A stretch of 57,690 nucleotides of DNA from assembly GCA_021733795.1 (NCBI GenBank), contig JAIPKB010000009.1, forward strand, positions 1 to 57,690. Direction: 5' to 3'. The DNA comes from Akkermansiaceae bacterium. Its GTDB lineage: Bacteria; Verrucomicrobiota; Verrucomicrobiia; Verrucomicrobiales; Akkermansiaceae. Both the position numbers and the translations under genes were made by a program. This document shows, in pieces, positions 7,806 to 14,758 of the stretch (position 1 is the stretch's first letter; each line of letters starts with the position of its first letter). The notes under the pieces are model-generated. The model had not been told where the DNA came from and searched no databases. It saw only the letters and a program-made list of their open reading frames with translations.

Positions 7806-9293
7806 CTAACAAGAAGGGCGGTCGCCCAACAATTTGCCGAACCGGGTGTAGGCGGCATCCCACGCCGCCGCATCCTCGGGGACGAAGGTGCGGAATTCAA
7901 ACGACCGCCGGATCAGTTCGCGGCCGGCCTCCAGATCCGGCAGGTGGCCGGTGGCGATCATCTGGGTGATGAGGTTGCCGCAGGAGGTGGCCTCTACCGG
8001 GCCTGCCACCACCGTGATGCCCAGCGCGTTGGCGGTCGCCTGGCTGAGCAGCTCGTTCTTGATCCCGCCGCCGCCGGCGTGCAAACGGGTGAAATCGCGG
8101 CCCGCCATCGCGCGGATCCGGTCATAGACCACCCGGTATTTCAGCGCGAGCGACTCGGTGGCCACCCGCAGGACCGTGCCTTTCTTGTTAGGAACGGGTT
8201 GGCCGGTGCGCTCGCAGAAGGCGCGGATTTTCTCCGGCATGTCGCCCGGGCTGGCGAAGACCGGGTCGTCCGGGTCGATGAACGCGGTGAAAGGCTCCGC
8301 CTCTCCCGCCAGCTCGTCGATGGCGGCGTAGTCGAGGTCGTCGCCATCGAGCGCCCACTGGCGTTTGCATTCCTGGATCAGCCAGAGTCCGGCGATATTC
8401 TTGAGGAAGCGCACGGTGCCGGTCACGCCCAGCTCGTTGGAGAATCCAAGCTCGAACGCCTCGTCGCTGGTGATTGGCTGGCGGGTTTCCAGCCCCATGA
8501 TCGACCAAGTGCCGGAGGACAGCCAGAGTTGGTCCTCGCCGGTCATGGGAATCCCGGCCACGGCCGATGCGGTATCGTGGCAGGCGGTGGCGATTACCGG
8601 AATCGCCGGTACCCCGGTCTGCTTGGAAACCTCCGTCCGCAGTGGGCCCAGCGTGGTGCCCGGGGCGACGATTTCGCCAAAGATCTGCTGCGGCAGGCCG
8701 AGGGCCCCGATCACCTCGCGCGCCCAATCGCCGGTGCGCGGATCGAGCAACTGCGAGGTCGAGGCGATGGTGCGCTCCACCGCCGCCCGGCCGGTGAGCC
8801 AGTAGCCTAATAAATCCGGCATGAACAGCAGGGTGCGGGCTTGGGCCAGTGCCGGCGAACTGGCGCGCTGCGCCGCCAGCAAATGCAGCGAGGAGTTGTA
8901 GAATAGCGTCCGCACTCCGCTGTGTTGATAGATCGTGCGCTCCGGCATGAGTTCGTGCATGACCTCTGCCATCCCCTCCGAGCGCGGGTCGCGGTATTGG
9001 TGGGGCAGGCCCAGCAGCTCGCCGTTGGCGTCGAGCAAGCCGTGGTCGCAGCCCCAGGTATCGATGCCGATCGAGACGATCCGTTCGCCGTAGCGATCGT
9101 GGGCGCGGCGCAGGCCTTCGAGGATTTCCCGGTAGAGCCCCAGCGGGTTCCAGAACGCGCCGCCGGGCAGGTCGGTGCCCGGGTTGTCGAAACGGTGGAC
9201 TTCTTCGAGGTAAATGCGGGTGAAATCGGTCTTGGCCGCCATCACGCGGCCACTGCCAGCCCCCAAATCAACGGCAAGGAATACTTTTTTCAT
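7806..9293 (-). CDS. rhaB: Rhamnulokinase (FGGY-family sugar kinase)
   Basis: A 495-residue kinase matching the length of RhaB, which phosphorylates L-rhamnulose to L-rhamnulose-1-phosphate. The first phosphate loop is DLGAGSGR (9-16), IDTWGCDHGLLD at 78-89 corresponds to the family signature with the catalytic Asp, CHDTASAVAG lies at 238-247, and SSGTWSIMGLE at 259-269 is typical of rhamnulokinases. The start MKKVFLAVDLG at 9293 is chosen because the longer frame has no domain character. It is followed after 13 bases by an unknown gene and is divergent from a sugar isomerase-like gene at 9526. No rhamnose isomerase or aldolase gene is in the window, so a related deoxyketose substrate cannot be excluded. 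Confidence 0.85.
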   Translation of the reverse strand: MKKVFLAVDLGAGSGRVMAAKTDFTRIYLEEVHRFDNPGTDLPGGAFWNPLGLYREILEGLRRAHDRYGERIVSIGIDTWGCDHGLLDANGELLGLPHQYRDPRSEGMAEVMHELMPERTIYQHSGVRTLFYNSSLHLLAAQRASSPALAQARTLLFMPDLLGYWLTGRAAVERTIASTSQLLDPRTGDWAREVIGALGLPQQIFGEIVAPGTTLGPLRTEVSKQTGVPAIPVIATACHDTASAVAGIPMTGEDQLWLSSGTWSIMGLETRQPITSDEAFELGFSNELGVTGTVRFLKNIAGLWLIQECKRQWALDGDDLDYAAIDELAGEAEPFTAFIDPDDPVFASPGDMPEKIRAFCERTGQPVPNKKGTVLRVATESLALKYRVVYDRIRAMAGRDFTRLHAGGGGIKNELLSQATANALGITVVAGPVEATSCGNLITQMIATGHLPDLEAGRELIRRSFEFRTFVPEDAAAWDAAYTRFGKLLGDRPSC

Positions 9294-9391
9294 GGATCGA
9301 TTGAAGTTTGTCTGCGGCGAGCGTGGCGGAATCCGGCGGGAAATGCAACCTGGATCGGATGGGGAGGCGGAGATGGGGCTGCGTGACGCGG

Positions 9392-9460
9392 CGTGGCGGC
9401 GGTTTCCAACCGCCTTGCCAATCTTCCGCAGGGCATGGCGGATGCAATCCGCCGCCACGG
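9392..9460. repeat. Dispersed inverted repeat (CGTGGCGGCGG family)
   Basis: The left arm CGTGGCGGCGGTTTCCAACC plus GCC is answered by CATGGCGGATGCAATCCGCC plus GCCACGG in reverse orientation. A single arm of the same family lies at 2844-2870. It occupies the divergent intergenic region between rhaB and the TIM-barrel gene. Confidence 0.65.
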
Positions 9461-9525
9461 GGCTTGCAATACCCGGCAAGCCGGTTCAGCTTGGCCGCTT
9501 CGCAACCCCCTCGTACCACCCCATT

Positions 9526-10455
9526 ATGCTTGCCTTTTCCTCATGCTGGAACAACAGCCGCCACACCGATGGCGAGGCGATGATTGCCGAGATCGTGGAG
9601 CTGGGGTTTTCCCACATCGAGCTGTCCCACGGGATGACGATCGCCAAACTCCCGGGCATCCTCAAGGCCCACCAGGCCGGGAGGTTCACTTGCGCCGGGG
9701 TACACAACTACTTTCCCTCGCCGGTGGAGGTGATGATCGATGCGCCGGACGCCTACGAGTTCACCTCGCACCGCCCCCACGAACGCCAGCGGGCCATGGA
9801 CATGACGCTCAAGACGCTGGACCTGGCCGCCGAACTCAAGGCGCACTACCTGGTCCTCCACATGGGCTCGGTGCCAATGCCGACCGCCAAATGGACCAAG
9901 CGGCTCACCCGGATGGTCGCCGACGGCCGCCGCACGGATCCCGACTACGTGAAGGCCAAGCTGGATTTCGTAAAGAAGCGGGAGAAAATCGGCCCCTTGT
10001 ATTACCAGCGGGCGATCGAGGCGCTCACCACCATCGCCGAACGGGCCGCCGAACTCGGGGTGAAGTTGGCGATCGAGTCGCGCTCGCGCTTCGAGGACAT
10101 GCCCACCGAGCGGGAAATGGTGCGGCTGCAGGAACACTTCGCGGATCACCCGTGGGTCGGTTATTGGCACGATTTCGGCCATGTGCAACTCAAGCACAAC
10201 CTGGGCCTGCTGGACCATCTGGAGTGGCTGGAGCGGATTTCCCCGCACCTGATCGGCGGCCATGTGCACGACGTCGAATGGCCGGCCCGTGACCACCGCA
10301 CACCGTTCGCCGGGACCCTCGACTACGGCCCGATCCTCCGGTTTTTCCCCGAGGGCTGCCCGCTGACCTGGGAGCTGAGCCCCACCCGGGAGGCCGCGGA
10401 AATCCGCGAGGCGCTGGTGCGGTGGAAGGCCGAATTCCCCAACCGCACGGACTGA
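9526..10455 (+). CDS. Xylose isomerase-like TIM barrel protein (sugar isomerase/epimerase)
   Basis: A 309-residue protein of the AP-endonuclease-2/xylose-isomerase TIM-barrel superfamily. Visible barrel strands carrying acidic or His ligands include IVELGFSHIELSHG, CAGVHNYFPSP, YLVLHMGSVP, LAIESRSR, WHDFGHVQL, IGGHVHDVEW and LTWELSPT; the H, E and D residues at strand ends are the usual divalent-metal ligands. The start at 9526 (MLAFSSCWNNS) is taken because the family begins with this first strand and the upstream frame runs through a repeat. It is divergent from rhaB, which suggests a linked role in sugar use, but the substrate is unknown. Confidence 0.8.
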   Translation: MLAFSSCWNNSRHTDGEAMIAEIVELGFSHIELSHGMTIAKLPGILKAHQAGRFTCAGVHNYFPSPVEVMIDAPDAYEFTSHRPHERQRAMDMTLKTLDLAAELKAHYLVLHMGSVPMPTAKWTKRLTRMVADGRRTDPDYVKAKLDFVKKREKIGPLYYQRAIEALTTIAERAAELGVKLAIESRSRFEDMPTEREMVRLQEHFADHPWVGYWHDFGHVQLKHNLGLLDHLEWLERISPHLIGGHVHDVEWPARDHRTPFAGTLDYGPILRFFPEGCPLTWELSPTREAAEIREALVRWKAEFPNRTD

Positions 10456-10474
10456 GCAATGGCTGCCTGAAAAA

Positions 10475-10610
10475 TGGCAGGGACCGTTCTCCGCAACGGT
10501 CCGGCGAATGGGTTCCGAATGAATCATCCCATGAGAAGCCAGACCGTCACCGCATGGGCTGTCATTCCCCTGCCATTCTCACGGACCGCCCGGAGCGCGG
10601 GTCCCTGCCT
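10475..10610. repeat. Second copy of the GGCAGGGACC inverted-repeat element
   Basis: It starts TGGCAGGGACC, contains GGTCCGGCGAATGGGT and a long spacer, and ends CGGAC...GCGGGTCCCTGCC, the reverse complement of its start. The same block order is found at 49-271, where the left arm has been tandemly amplified. The remaining sequence to 10699 contains GCGCCCGGCGACAGTAAGG and no gene. Confidence 0.7.
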
Positions 10611-10699
10611 TTTGGAGATTTTTCAGACAGGTTCTTGGGCATTCCTTGCGCCCGGCGACAGTAAGGTCGCCGCTCCTTATATGGCGGGCACTTCGCGGT

Positions 10700-11269
10700 C
10701 TACTTGATCGTGAAGATCCGGCCGCGCCCGGTTTGCCAGGCACTGCTGACGCTGCCTAACAGCGCGCCGAGCTCGGTGGCGGTGCTCAACCGGTATTCCA
10801 CGGTGTGGGCGTAGAGGCCCTCGGGAAACTTCTTCTCCACCCGCTTGTGTACATCCGTGCCGGCGCGCTCGCCACCGTAGTCAAGCAATTCCTTGGCCCG
10901 CTGGGTCAGGTTGGTGGCGGCGTTGTTGTTCACCCCTTCGGTCACCGGGCTGACGAAGTAGAACCGGGCCACCGTCTGGCCGACGGTGTCGATCACCACC
11001 TCGTCGATCAGCAATCCGGCCTCCGCCACCACATAGCTGTGGCGGCTGACCGAGGTGATCTTGTCGAGCGCGACCAGGTATTGGCCACCGGGCAGATTGC
11101 CTTGCCAGAACCGCCGCTTGTCAGGCATCTCCACGTCGGAAACCTTCTGTTTGGCAGGGTTGGTGGTTCCGGTGGTGGCTCCGTCGGTGGAACCAGGAGC
11201 GGCTTTATTCTGGGCGGTGGCGGTGGCGGCCAGCACACCGATGAGGGCGGAAACGAGCAGTGCTTTCAT
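10700..11269 (-). CDS. Secreted protein of unknown function
   Basis: A 189-residue protein with a signal peptide (residues 1-19, MKALLVSALIGVLAATATA) followed by a short Thr/Gly/Ala-rich linker. The mature part (FWQGNLPGGQYLVALDKIT... ARFYFVSPVTEG) has alternating strands and no Cys or enzyme motif. I do not recognise a family. The gene is monocistronic; upstream on its 5' side lies the eroded edge of the restriction locus. Confidence 0.6.
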   Translation of the reverse strand: MKALLVSALIGVLAATATAQNKAAPGSTDGATTGTTNPAKQKVSDVEMPDKRRFWQGNLPGGQYLVALDKITSVSRHSYVVAEAGLLIDEVVIDTVGQTVARFYFVSPVTEGVNNNAATNLTQRAKELLDYGGERAGTDVHKRVEKKFPEGLYAHTVEYRLSTATELGALLGSVSSAWQTGRGRIFTIK

Positions 11270-11302
11270 GACGGGATGCAGCCTAGCACGGAACCCCGGG
11301 CC

Positions 11303-11380
11303 TGGCGAGCAAAGAAATCGACAAAGACATCCGCACGGCCGGAAAACATCCTCGAAATGCTCAAGGAGGTGATGGGATGA
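11303..11380 (+). pseudogene. Possible 3' end of a lost gene upstream of hsdS
   Basis: An open stretch ending ARPENILEMLKEVMG stops with TGA at 11378-11380 and overlaps the next ATG (11377) as GGATGAGC, the classic ATGA coupling of adjacent genes. In type I restriction operons the gene before hsdS is usually hsdM, so this may be the last codons of a deleted hsdM. The fragment is too short to prove this. Confidence 0.2.
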
Positions 11381-11443
11381 GCGGGTTCTTCACCAACCTG
11401 CCGTTGACCGACACCTACCGGGAAATTTCCCGCTGCGGCCTCT

Positions 11444-11587
11444 CAAGGGGGGTGGGCGTCCTCGCCCTCCTCAAGGATTGCGGGCGTCCTCGCCCGCATT
11501 GGCCAATGAGGAGCGAAAGGGATGAGGCTTGGCCGCTTGTGCTTTCTCTACCCATTGGCAGGAGGGCGGGACGCCCACCCCCCCTTG
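11444..11587. repeat. MITE-like inverted-repeat element inside the hsdS remnant
   Basis: Arms of 28 bp: CAAGGGGGGTGGGCGTCCTC plus GCCCTCCT at 11444-11471, and its near-exact reverse complement at 11560-11587. Between them is a perfect 7-bp hairpin, GCGGGCG-TCCT-CGCCCGC, and the palindrome CATTGGCCAATG. No transposase is encoded. It separates the possible hsdS start from the hsdS 3' part. Confidence 0.7.
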
Positions 11588-11633
11588 AATTCAGCGACTC
11601 TCGCCAACTCCCCAGGGCCAACGGCCCGCCACA

Positions 11634-11699
11634 TCCCAGCCCAGGGCACCGCCCTGGGTCCCCGATCCATTAGAAAATCAAGCCCTGAAAGGGCGGCAC
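11634..11699. repeat. Dispersed hairpin repeat (CCCAGGGC family)
   Basis: A perfect 8-bp stem CCCAGGGC-ACC-GCCCTGGG (11640-11658) is followed by AAGCCCTGAAAGGGCGGCAC. This combination is familiar to me as a dispersed intergenic repeat in Planctomycetes/Verrucomicrobia genomes; only one copy is in this window. Confidence 0.45.
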
Positions 11700-11968
11700 A
11701 ATGGCGTATGGAGGTGATGGAATGAGCGCAGAACAGAGAATCAAACCGCTCAAACGCTTGACTCAGATCAATCGTCAAGTGCTCGGTTTCCCTAACTGAA
11801 TGCTCCGCCAACCAACAGATCAACGCCATCGTTCCAACCCGCCAAACCGACTCCGTCTTCCTCTGCCTTTCCCTCCGTGCCCAAGCCGAAGGAATCCGTC
11901 TCATGGCAAACGCCTCCACCATCGGCATCCTCAATCAAGAGCGCACCTCCGTCATCCCTATCGCCATC

Positions 11969-12031
11969 CCGCCACCGAAAGAACAATCCGCCACCGAAAG
12001 AACAATCCGCCACCGAAAGAACAATCCGCCA
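11969..12031 (+). repeat. 19-bp tandem repeat, three copies, frame-shifting hsdS
   Basis: The unit CCGCCACCGAAAGAACAAT occurs at 11969-11987, 11988-12006 and 12007-12025, followed by a partial CCGCCA. Nineteen is not a multiple of three, so the copy number decides the frame of the hsdS 3' end: one or four copies join the two conserved halves, three copies do not. Confidence 0.9.
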
Positions 12032-12177
12032 TCGCGGCAGAATGCCTCCGCCTCTCCGTCGCCACCGACCGCGCCATCGCAGAAATCCAAACCAGCATCG
12101 CCCTCCTCCGCGAGAAGCGCGCCTCCCTCATTTCCGCCGCAGTGACGGGTGAAATGGAAGTGGAATGAAAAATAATT

Positions 12178-12196
12178 GTTTACCTGATGGGTAAAC
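12178..12196. promoter_or_regulatory. Palindromic operator candidate for the toxin-antitoxin pair
   Basis: A perfect 7-bp inverted repeat, GTTTACC-TGATG-GGTAAAC, lies 42 bases before the toxin start. HigA-type antitoxins bind such palindromes in their own promoter. An AT-rich stretch (AAAATAATTG) directly precedes it. Confidence 0.5.
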
Positions 12197-12237
12197 CGTG
12201 CCATCTTCCCCTTGCCCCACGCCAGCTTGCCGTTTTC

Positions 12238-12573
12238 ATGGATGTTTCCTTCCACACCAAGAAACTCGAGAAGCTGGCGAACAGCGGGAAGGAGCAGCAA
12301 AGGCAACTGGGAAACAACGCCGCCAAGAAGTTCAAACGCCGGCTGGACGACCTCCGGGCGGCTCGGAATCTGGCGGAGATGTCGCTGTTGCCCGGGCGGC
12401 TCCATCCGCTCATCGGGGACAGGTCGGGCGAGTTTTCGCTGGATCTGGAGCATCCCAACCGGCTGTTGATGGTTCCCGCACACGATCCCGTTCCGTTGAA
12501 AGAGGACGGCGGAGTCGATTGGGATGCCGTCACCGCCGTCGAAATCACCGAAATCACTGACACCCATGAATAA
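12238..12573 (+). CDS. HigB-like toxin (RelE/ParE superfamily)
   Basis: A 111-residue protein of the type II toxin family annotated as plasmid maintenance killer/HigB. The pattern is a short strand, a helix KLEKLANSGKEQQRQLG, a second basic helix AAKKFKRRLDDLRAARNLAEM, then LHPLIGDRSGEFSLDLEHPNRLLM, the beta-sheet core of RelE-fold ribosome-dependent mRNases, and a final VTAVEITEITDTHE. The start MDVSFHTKKLEKL at 12238 is the usual beginning for the family. The stop overlaps the antitoxin ATG by eight bases (ATGAATAA), so expression is coupled; toxin precedes antitoxin as in higBA. Confidence 0.8.
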   Translation: MDVSFHTKKLEKLANSGKEQQRQLGNNAAKKFKRRLDDLRAARNLAEMSLLPGRLHPLIGDRSGEFSLDLEHPNRLLMVPAHDPVPLKEDGGVDWDAVTAVEITEITDTHE

Positions 12574-13678
12574 GAACATCACAAGAGGGAACACCTACCT
12601 TCCCGACAGCGTCTCTCCCCCGGGAGACACGCTGGAGGATGTGCTGGATGACCGCGGCATGAGCCAGGCCGAACTGGCCGAGCGGACCGGGCTTTCGCGC
12701 AAGACCATCAACCTGATCGTCAACGGTAAGGCCCCGCTGAGCCAGGAAAGCGCGTTGCTTTTCGAAAAGGCGCTGGGCATCCCGGCAGGCTTCTGGATCA
12801 GCCGGGAAAAGGACTACCGCGAATTTCTGGCACGCGCCGCGGCCGGGCGGCGACAGGCGGCCTATGCCGGCTGGGCGAAGACCCTGCCCTACGCCGCCAT
12901 GGTCAAACAACGCTGGATCGAGCCCGCCAGCTCGCCTGCGGAGAAGATCGATCGCTTGCTGGCATTCTTCGGCGTCGCCAACCCGGAGAGCTGGCACGAA
13001 CTCTACGCCCGGCCCCAGGCCGCGTTCCGGCGGTCGGAGAAATTCGGCAAAAAGACCGAAATCATCTCCGCGTGGCTGCGGCAGGGTGAAATCCTGGCGG
13101 ACAAAACCCGGACCCCGGCGTATTCGGAGGCCAAATTCATTGAAACACTCGCAGAGATCCGGAAACTTTGTATAGCGGAGGATCCGAACGATTTCCTGCC
13201 ACGTCTGCAATCGCTCTGTGCCGGGGCCGGGGTGTTGTTCCTGCTGGTGCCTGAACTTCCCTCGCTGGGGGTGAGCGGCGTCACCCGCTGGCTCGGTGAG
13301 CGTCCGCTGATCCAGCAATGTCTCCGTTTCAAGACCAACGACCATTTCTGGCTCACCTTCTTTCACGAAGCGAAGCACGTTCTCCAGAGCCGCCGCCGCC
13401 ACGTTTTCATTGAGGCTACCGGCCTGCCGGAAGAGGACATCGAGCATGAGGAAGATGCGAACCGCTTCGCCGCCGGGACGCTTATACCAGAGAAAGCCTA
13501 CCGCGGATTGGTGGAGAATGAACCCGGAAGTGCCGCAATCCGGGCATTCGCCCGCCGGATCGGAGTGCATCCGGGGATCGTGGTCGGTCGGCTCCAGCGT
13601 GACAAGATCCTCGCCTACGGGCATCCGGCCGGGGCCCTCAAAGTGAAATTCGAATGGGCCAAACCATCCCAGTCATGA
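12566..13678 (+). CDS. HigA-like antitoxin fused to ImmA/IrrE-type peptidase domain
   Basis: A 370-residue protein. Residues about 21-80 form an XRE-type helix-turn-helix (MSQAELAERTGLSRKTINLI) as in HigA. The C-terminal half carries a zinc-peptidase signature HEAKH at 267-271 with a downstream EEDANRFAAGTLIP segment, the ImmA/IrrE pattern. Long HigA proteins with this extension are known in many genomes; whether the peptidase cleaves the antitoxin or a repressor is not established here. It probably neutralises the upstream toxin and represses the operon through the palindrome at 12178-12196. Confidence 0.85.
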   Translation: MNKNITRGNTYLPDSVSPPGDTLEDVLDDRGMSQAELAERTGLSRKTINLIVNGKAPLSQESALLFEKALGIPAGFWISREKDYREFLARAAAGRRQAAYAGWAKTLPYAAMVKQRWIEPASSPAEKIDRLLAFFGVANPESWHELYARPQAAFRRSEKFGKKTEIISAWLRQGEILADKTRTPAYSEAKFIETLAEIRKLCIAEDPNDFLPRLQSLCAGAGVLFLLVPELPSLGVSGVTRWLGERPLIQQCLRFKTNDHFWLTFFHEAKHVLQSRRRHVFIEATGLPEEDIEHEEDANRFAAGTLIPEKAYRGLVENEPGSAAIRAFARRIGVHPGIVVGRLQRDKILAYGHPAGALKVKFEWAKPSQS

Positions 13679-13753
13679 ACGGTCAGCGGCCAATTCAAGC
13701 CAAAATGAAAGTTCACAATTCTCTTTGACTGTGATAATTTCACCCCACGCCTC

Positions 13754-14758
13754 ATGAACTCCGCCCTTCTCAAACGTCTCTTCTGTGCGATCCAGTCCGG
13801 TTCCGGGCCGGATATGGACGTTCTGTGCCGCAAAGTAGTGGAACAAGAGAAAAAAGTCGGTCATCTGCGCGTGGCTGAGGATTTGGAGCGAATTCTTGAA
13901 GCTCCGGCCCGACGGGCAATTCAGCCCGCTGCCCCGCGTGAACTCTCCGCCCTGCCCACGAGCAAGAGGGATTCCGCACCGCTCCTGCAGGAGGTGCCGC
14001 GAGATCTGTTGCGCCATGCGATGGTCCTTCCTCCCGCCGTGGAACACCGGCTTCACCGAATCGAAAAGGAATTTGCGGCACGGACGCGGCTTGCCCTACA
14101 TGGGTTGCAGCCTCGTCGGCGTGTTCTCCTTCATGGCCCGCCCGGTTGTGGCAAGAGCCTCGCCGCCGAGCGCCTCGCATGGAACACCGGACTGCCGCTG
14201 CTCAAGGTGCGCTTCGACACCCTGCTTTCCTCCTATTTCGGCGAGACCCACACGAACCTCCGCAAAGTATTCGACGCCGCCGCAACGACGCCATGCACCC
14301 TCTTTCTGGACGAATGCGACACCCTCGCCCGCTCCCGCAACGACCGCAACGACGTCGGCGAGGCCACCCGTATCACCAACGCACTTCTGGAAATGCTTGA
14401 GGGCTATCACGGCGACGGCTTGGTGATCGCCGCCACCAATCTCGATTCAGCGCTCGACCCCGCGCTGATTCGCCGCTTCGACGAAGTGCTGCGCATTCCA
14501 CTACCCTCGTCACAGGAGATTGAAGGTATTCTCAGGACTGCTCTCTCCGCAGTGATTACGGAAATTGGCATGCCTTGGCATCACCTGGCTTTGGAAATGG
14601 ACGGCATGTCCTGCTCGGAAGTCACCCAGATCGCCCGCAACGCAGCCAAACACGCCGTGCTTGAAGGCCGCAAGAAAGTCACCGAATCCGACATGCGCTT
14701 CGCCCTCGGCGAAATTCATGAAAGGCATCATCAATCCTGCAATTTCTCTCATGTCTGA
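13754..14758 (+). CDS. AAA+ ATPase of the defence island
   Basis: A 334-residue single AAA+ module. Walker A is GPPGCGKS (128-135), Walker B LFLDECD (183-189), sensor 1 AATN (226-229) and arginine finger region ALIRRFD (237-243), a set resembling FtsH/CDC48-like ATPases without a protease domain. The first 95 residues form a separate helical N-domain. The gene overlaps the next one by eight bases (ATGTCTGA), so the ATPase and the TrlF-like protein are made together and probably act together. The specific function is unknown. Confidence 0.85.
   Translation: MNSALLKRLFCAIQSGSGPDMDVLCRKVVEQEKKVGHLRVAEDLERILEAPARRAIQPAAPRELSALPTSKRDSAPLLQEVPRDLLRHAMVLPPAVEHRLHRIEKEFAARTRLALHGLQPRRRVLLHGPPGCGKSLAAERLAWNTGLPLLKVRFDTLLSSYFGETHTNLRKVFDAAATTPCTLFLDECDTLARSRNDRNDVGEATRITNALLEMLEGYHGDGLVIAATNLDSALDPALIRRFDEVLRIPLPSSQEIEGILRTALSAVITEIGMPWHHLALEMDGMSCSEVTQIARNAAKHAVLEGRKKVTESDMRFALGEIHERHHQSCNFSHV

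Larger units (their letters stand above)
11377..12168 (+). pseudogene. hsdS: Type I restriction specificity subunit HsdS, degraded
   Basis: The 3' part of an hsdS gene is readable in two frames. From 11762 the frame gives SVSLTECSANQQINAIVP, then FLCLSLRAQAEGIRLMANAS and IGILNQERTSVIPIAIPPPK, the conserved end of an HsdS target-recognition domain. After a triplicated 19-bp repeat (11969-12025) the reading continues in another frame as TDRAIAEIQTSIALLREKRA and SLISAAVTGEMEVE, the standard HsdS C-terminus. One repeat copy instead of three would restore a single frame. The 5' part, from the ATG at 11377 (MSGFFTNLPLTDTY), is cut by an inverted-repeat element and most of both recognition domains is missing. 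Confidence 0.75.
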
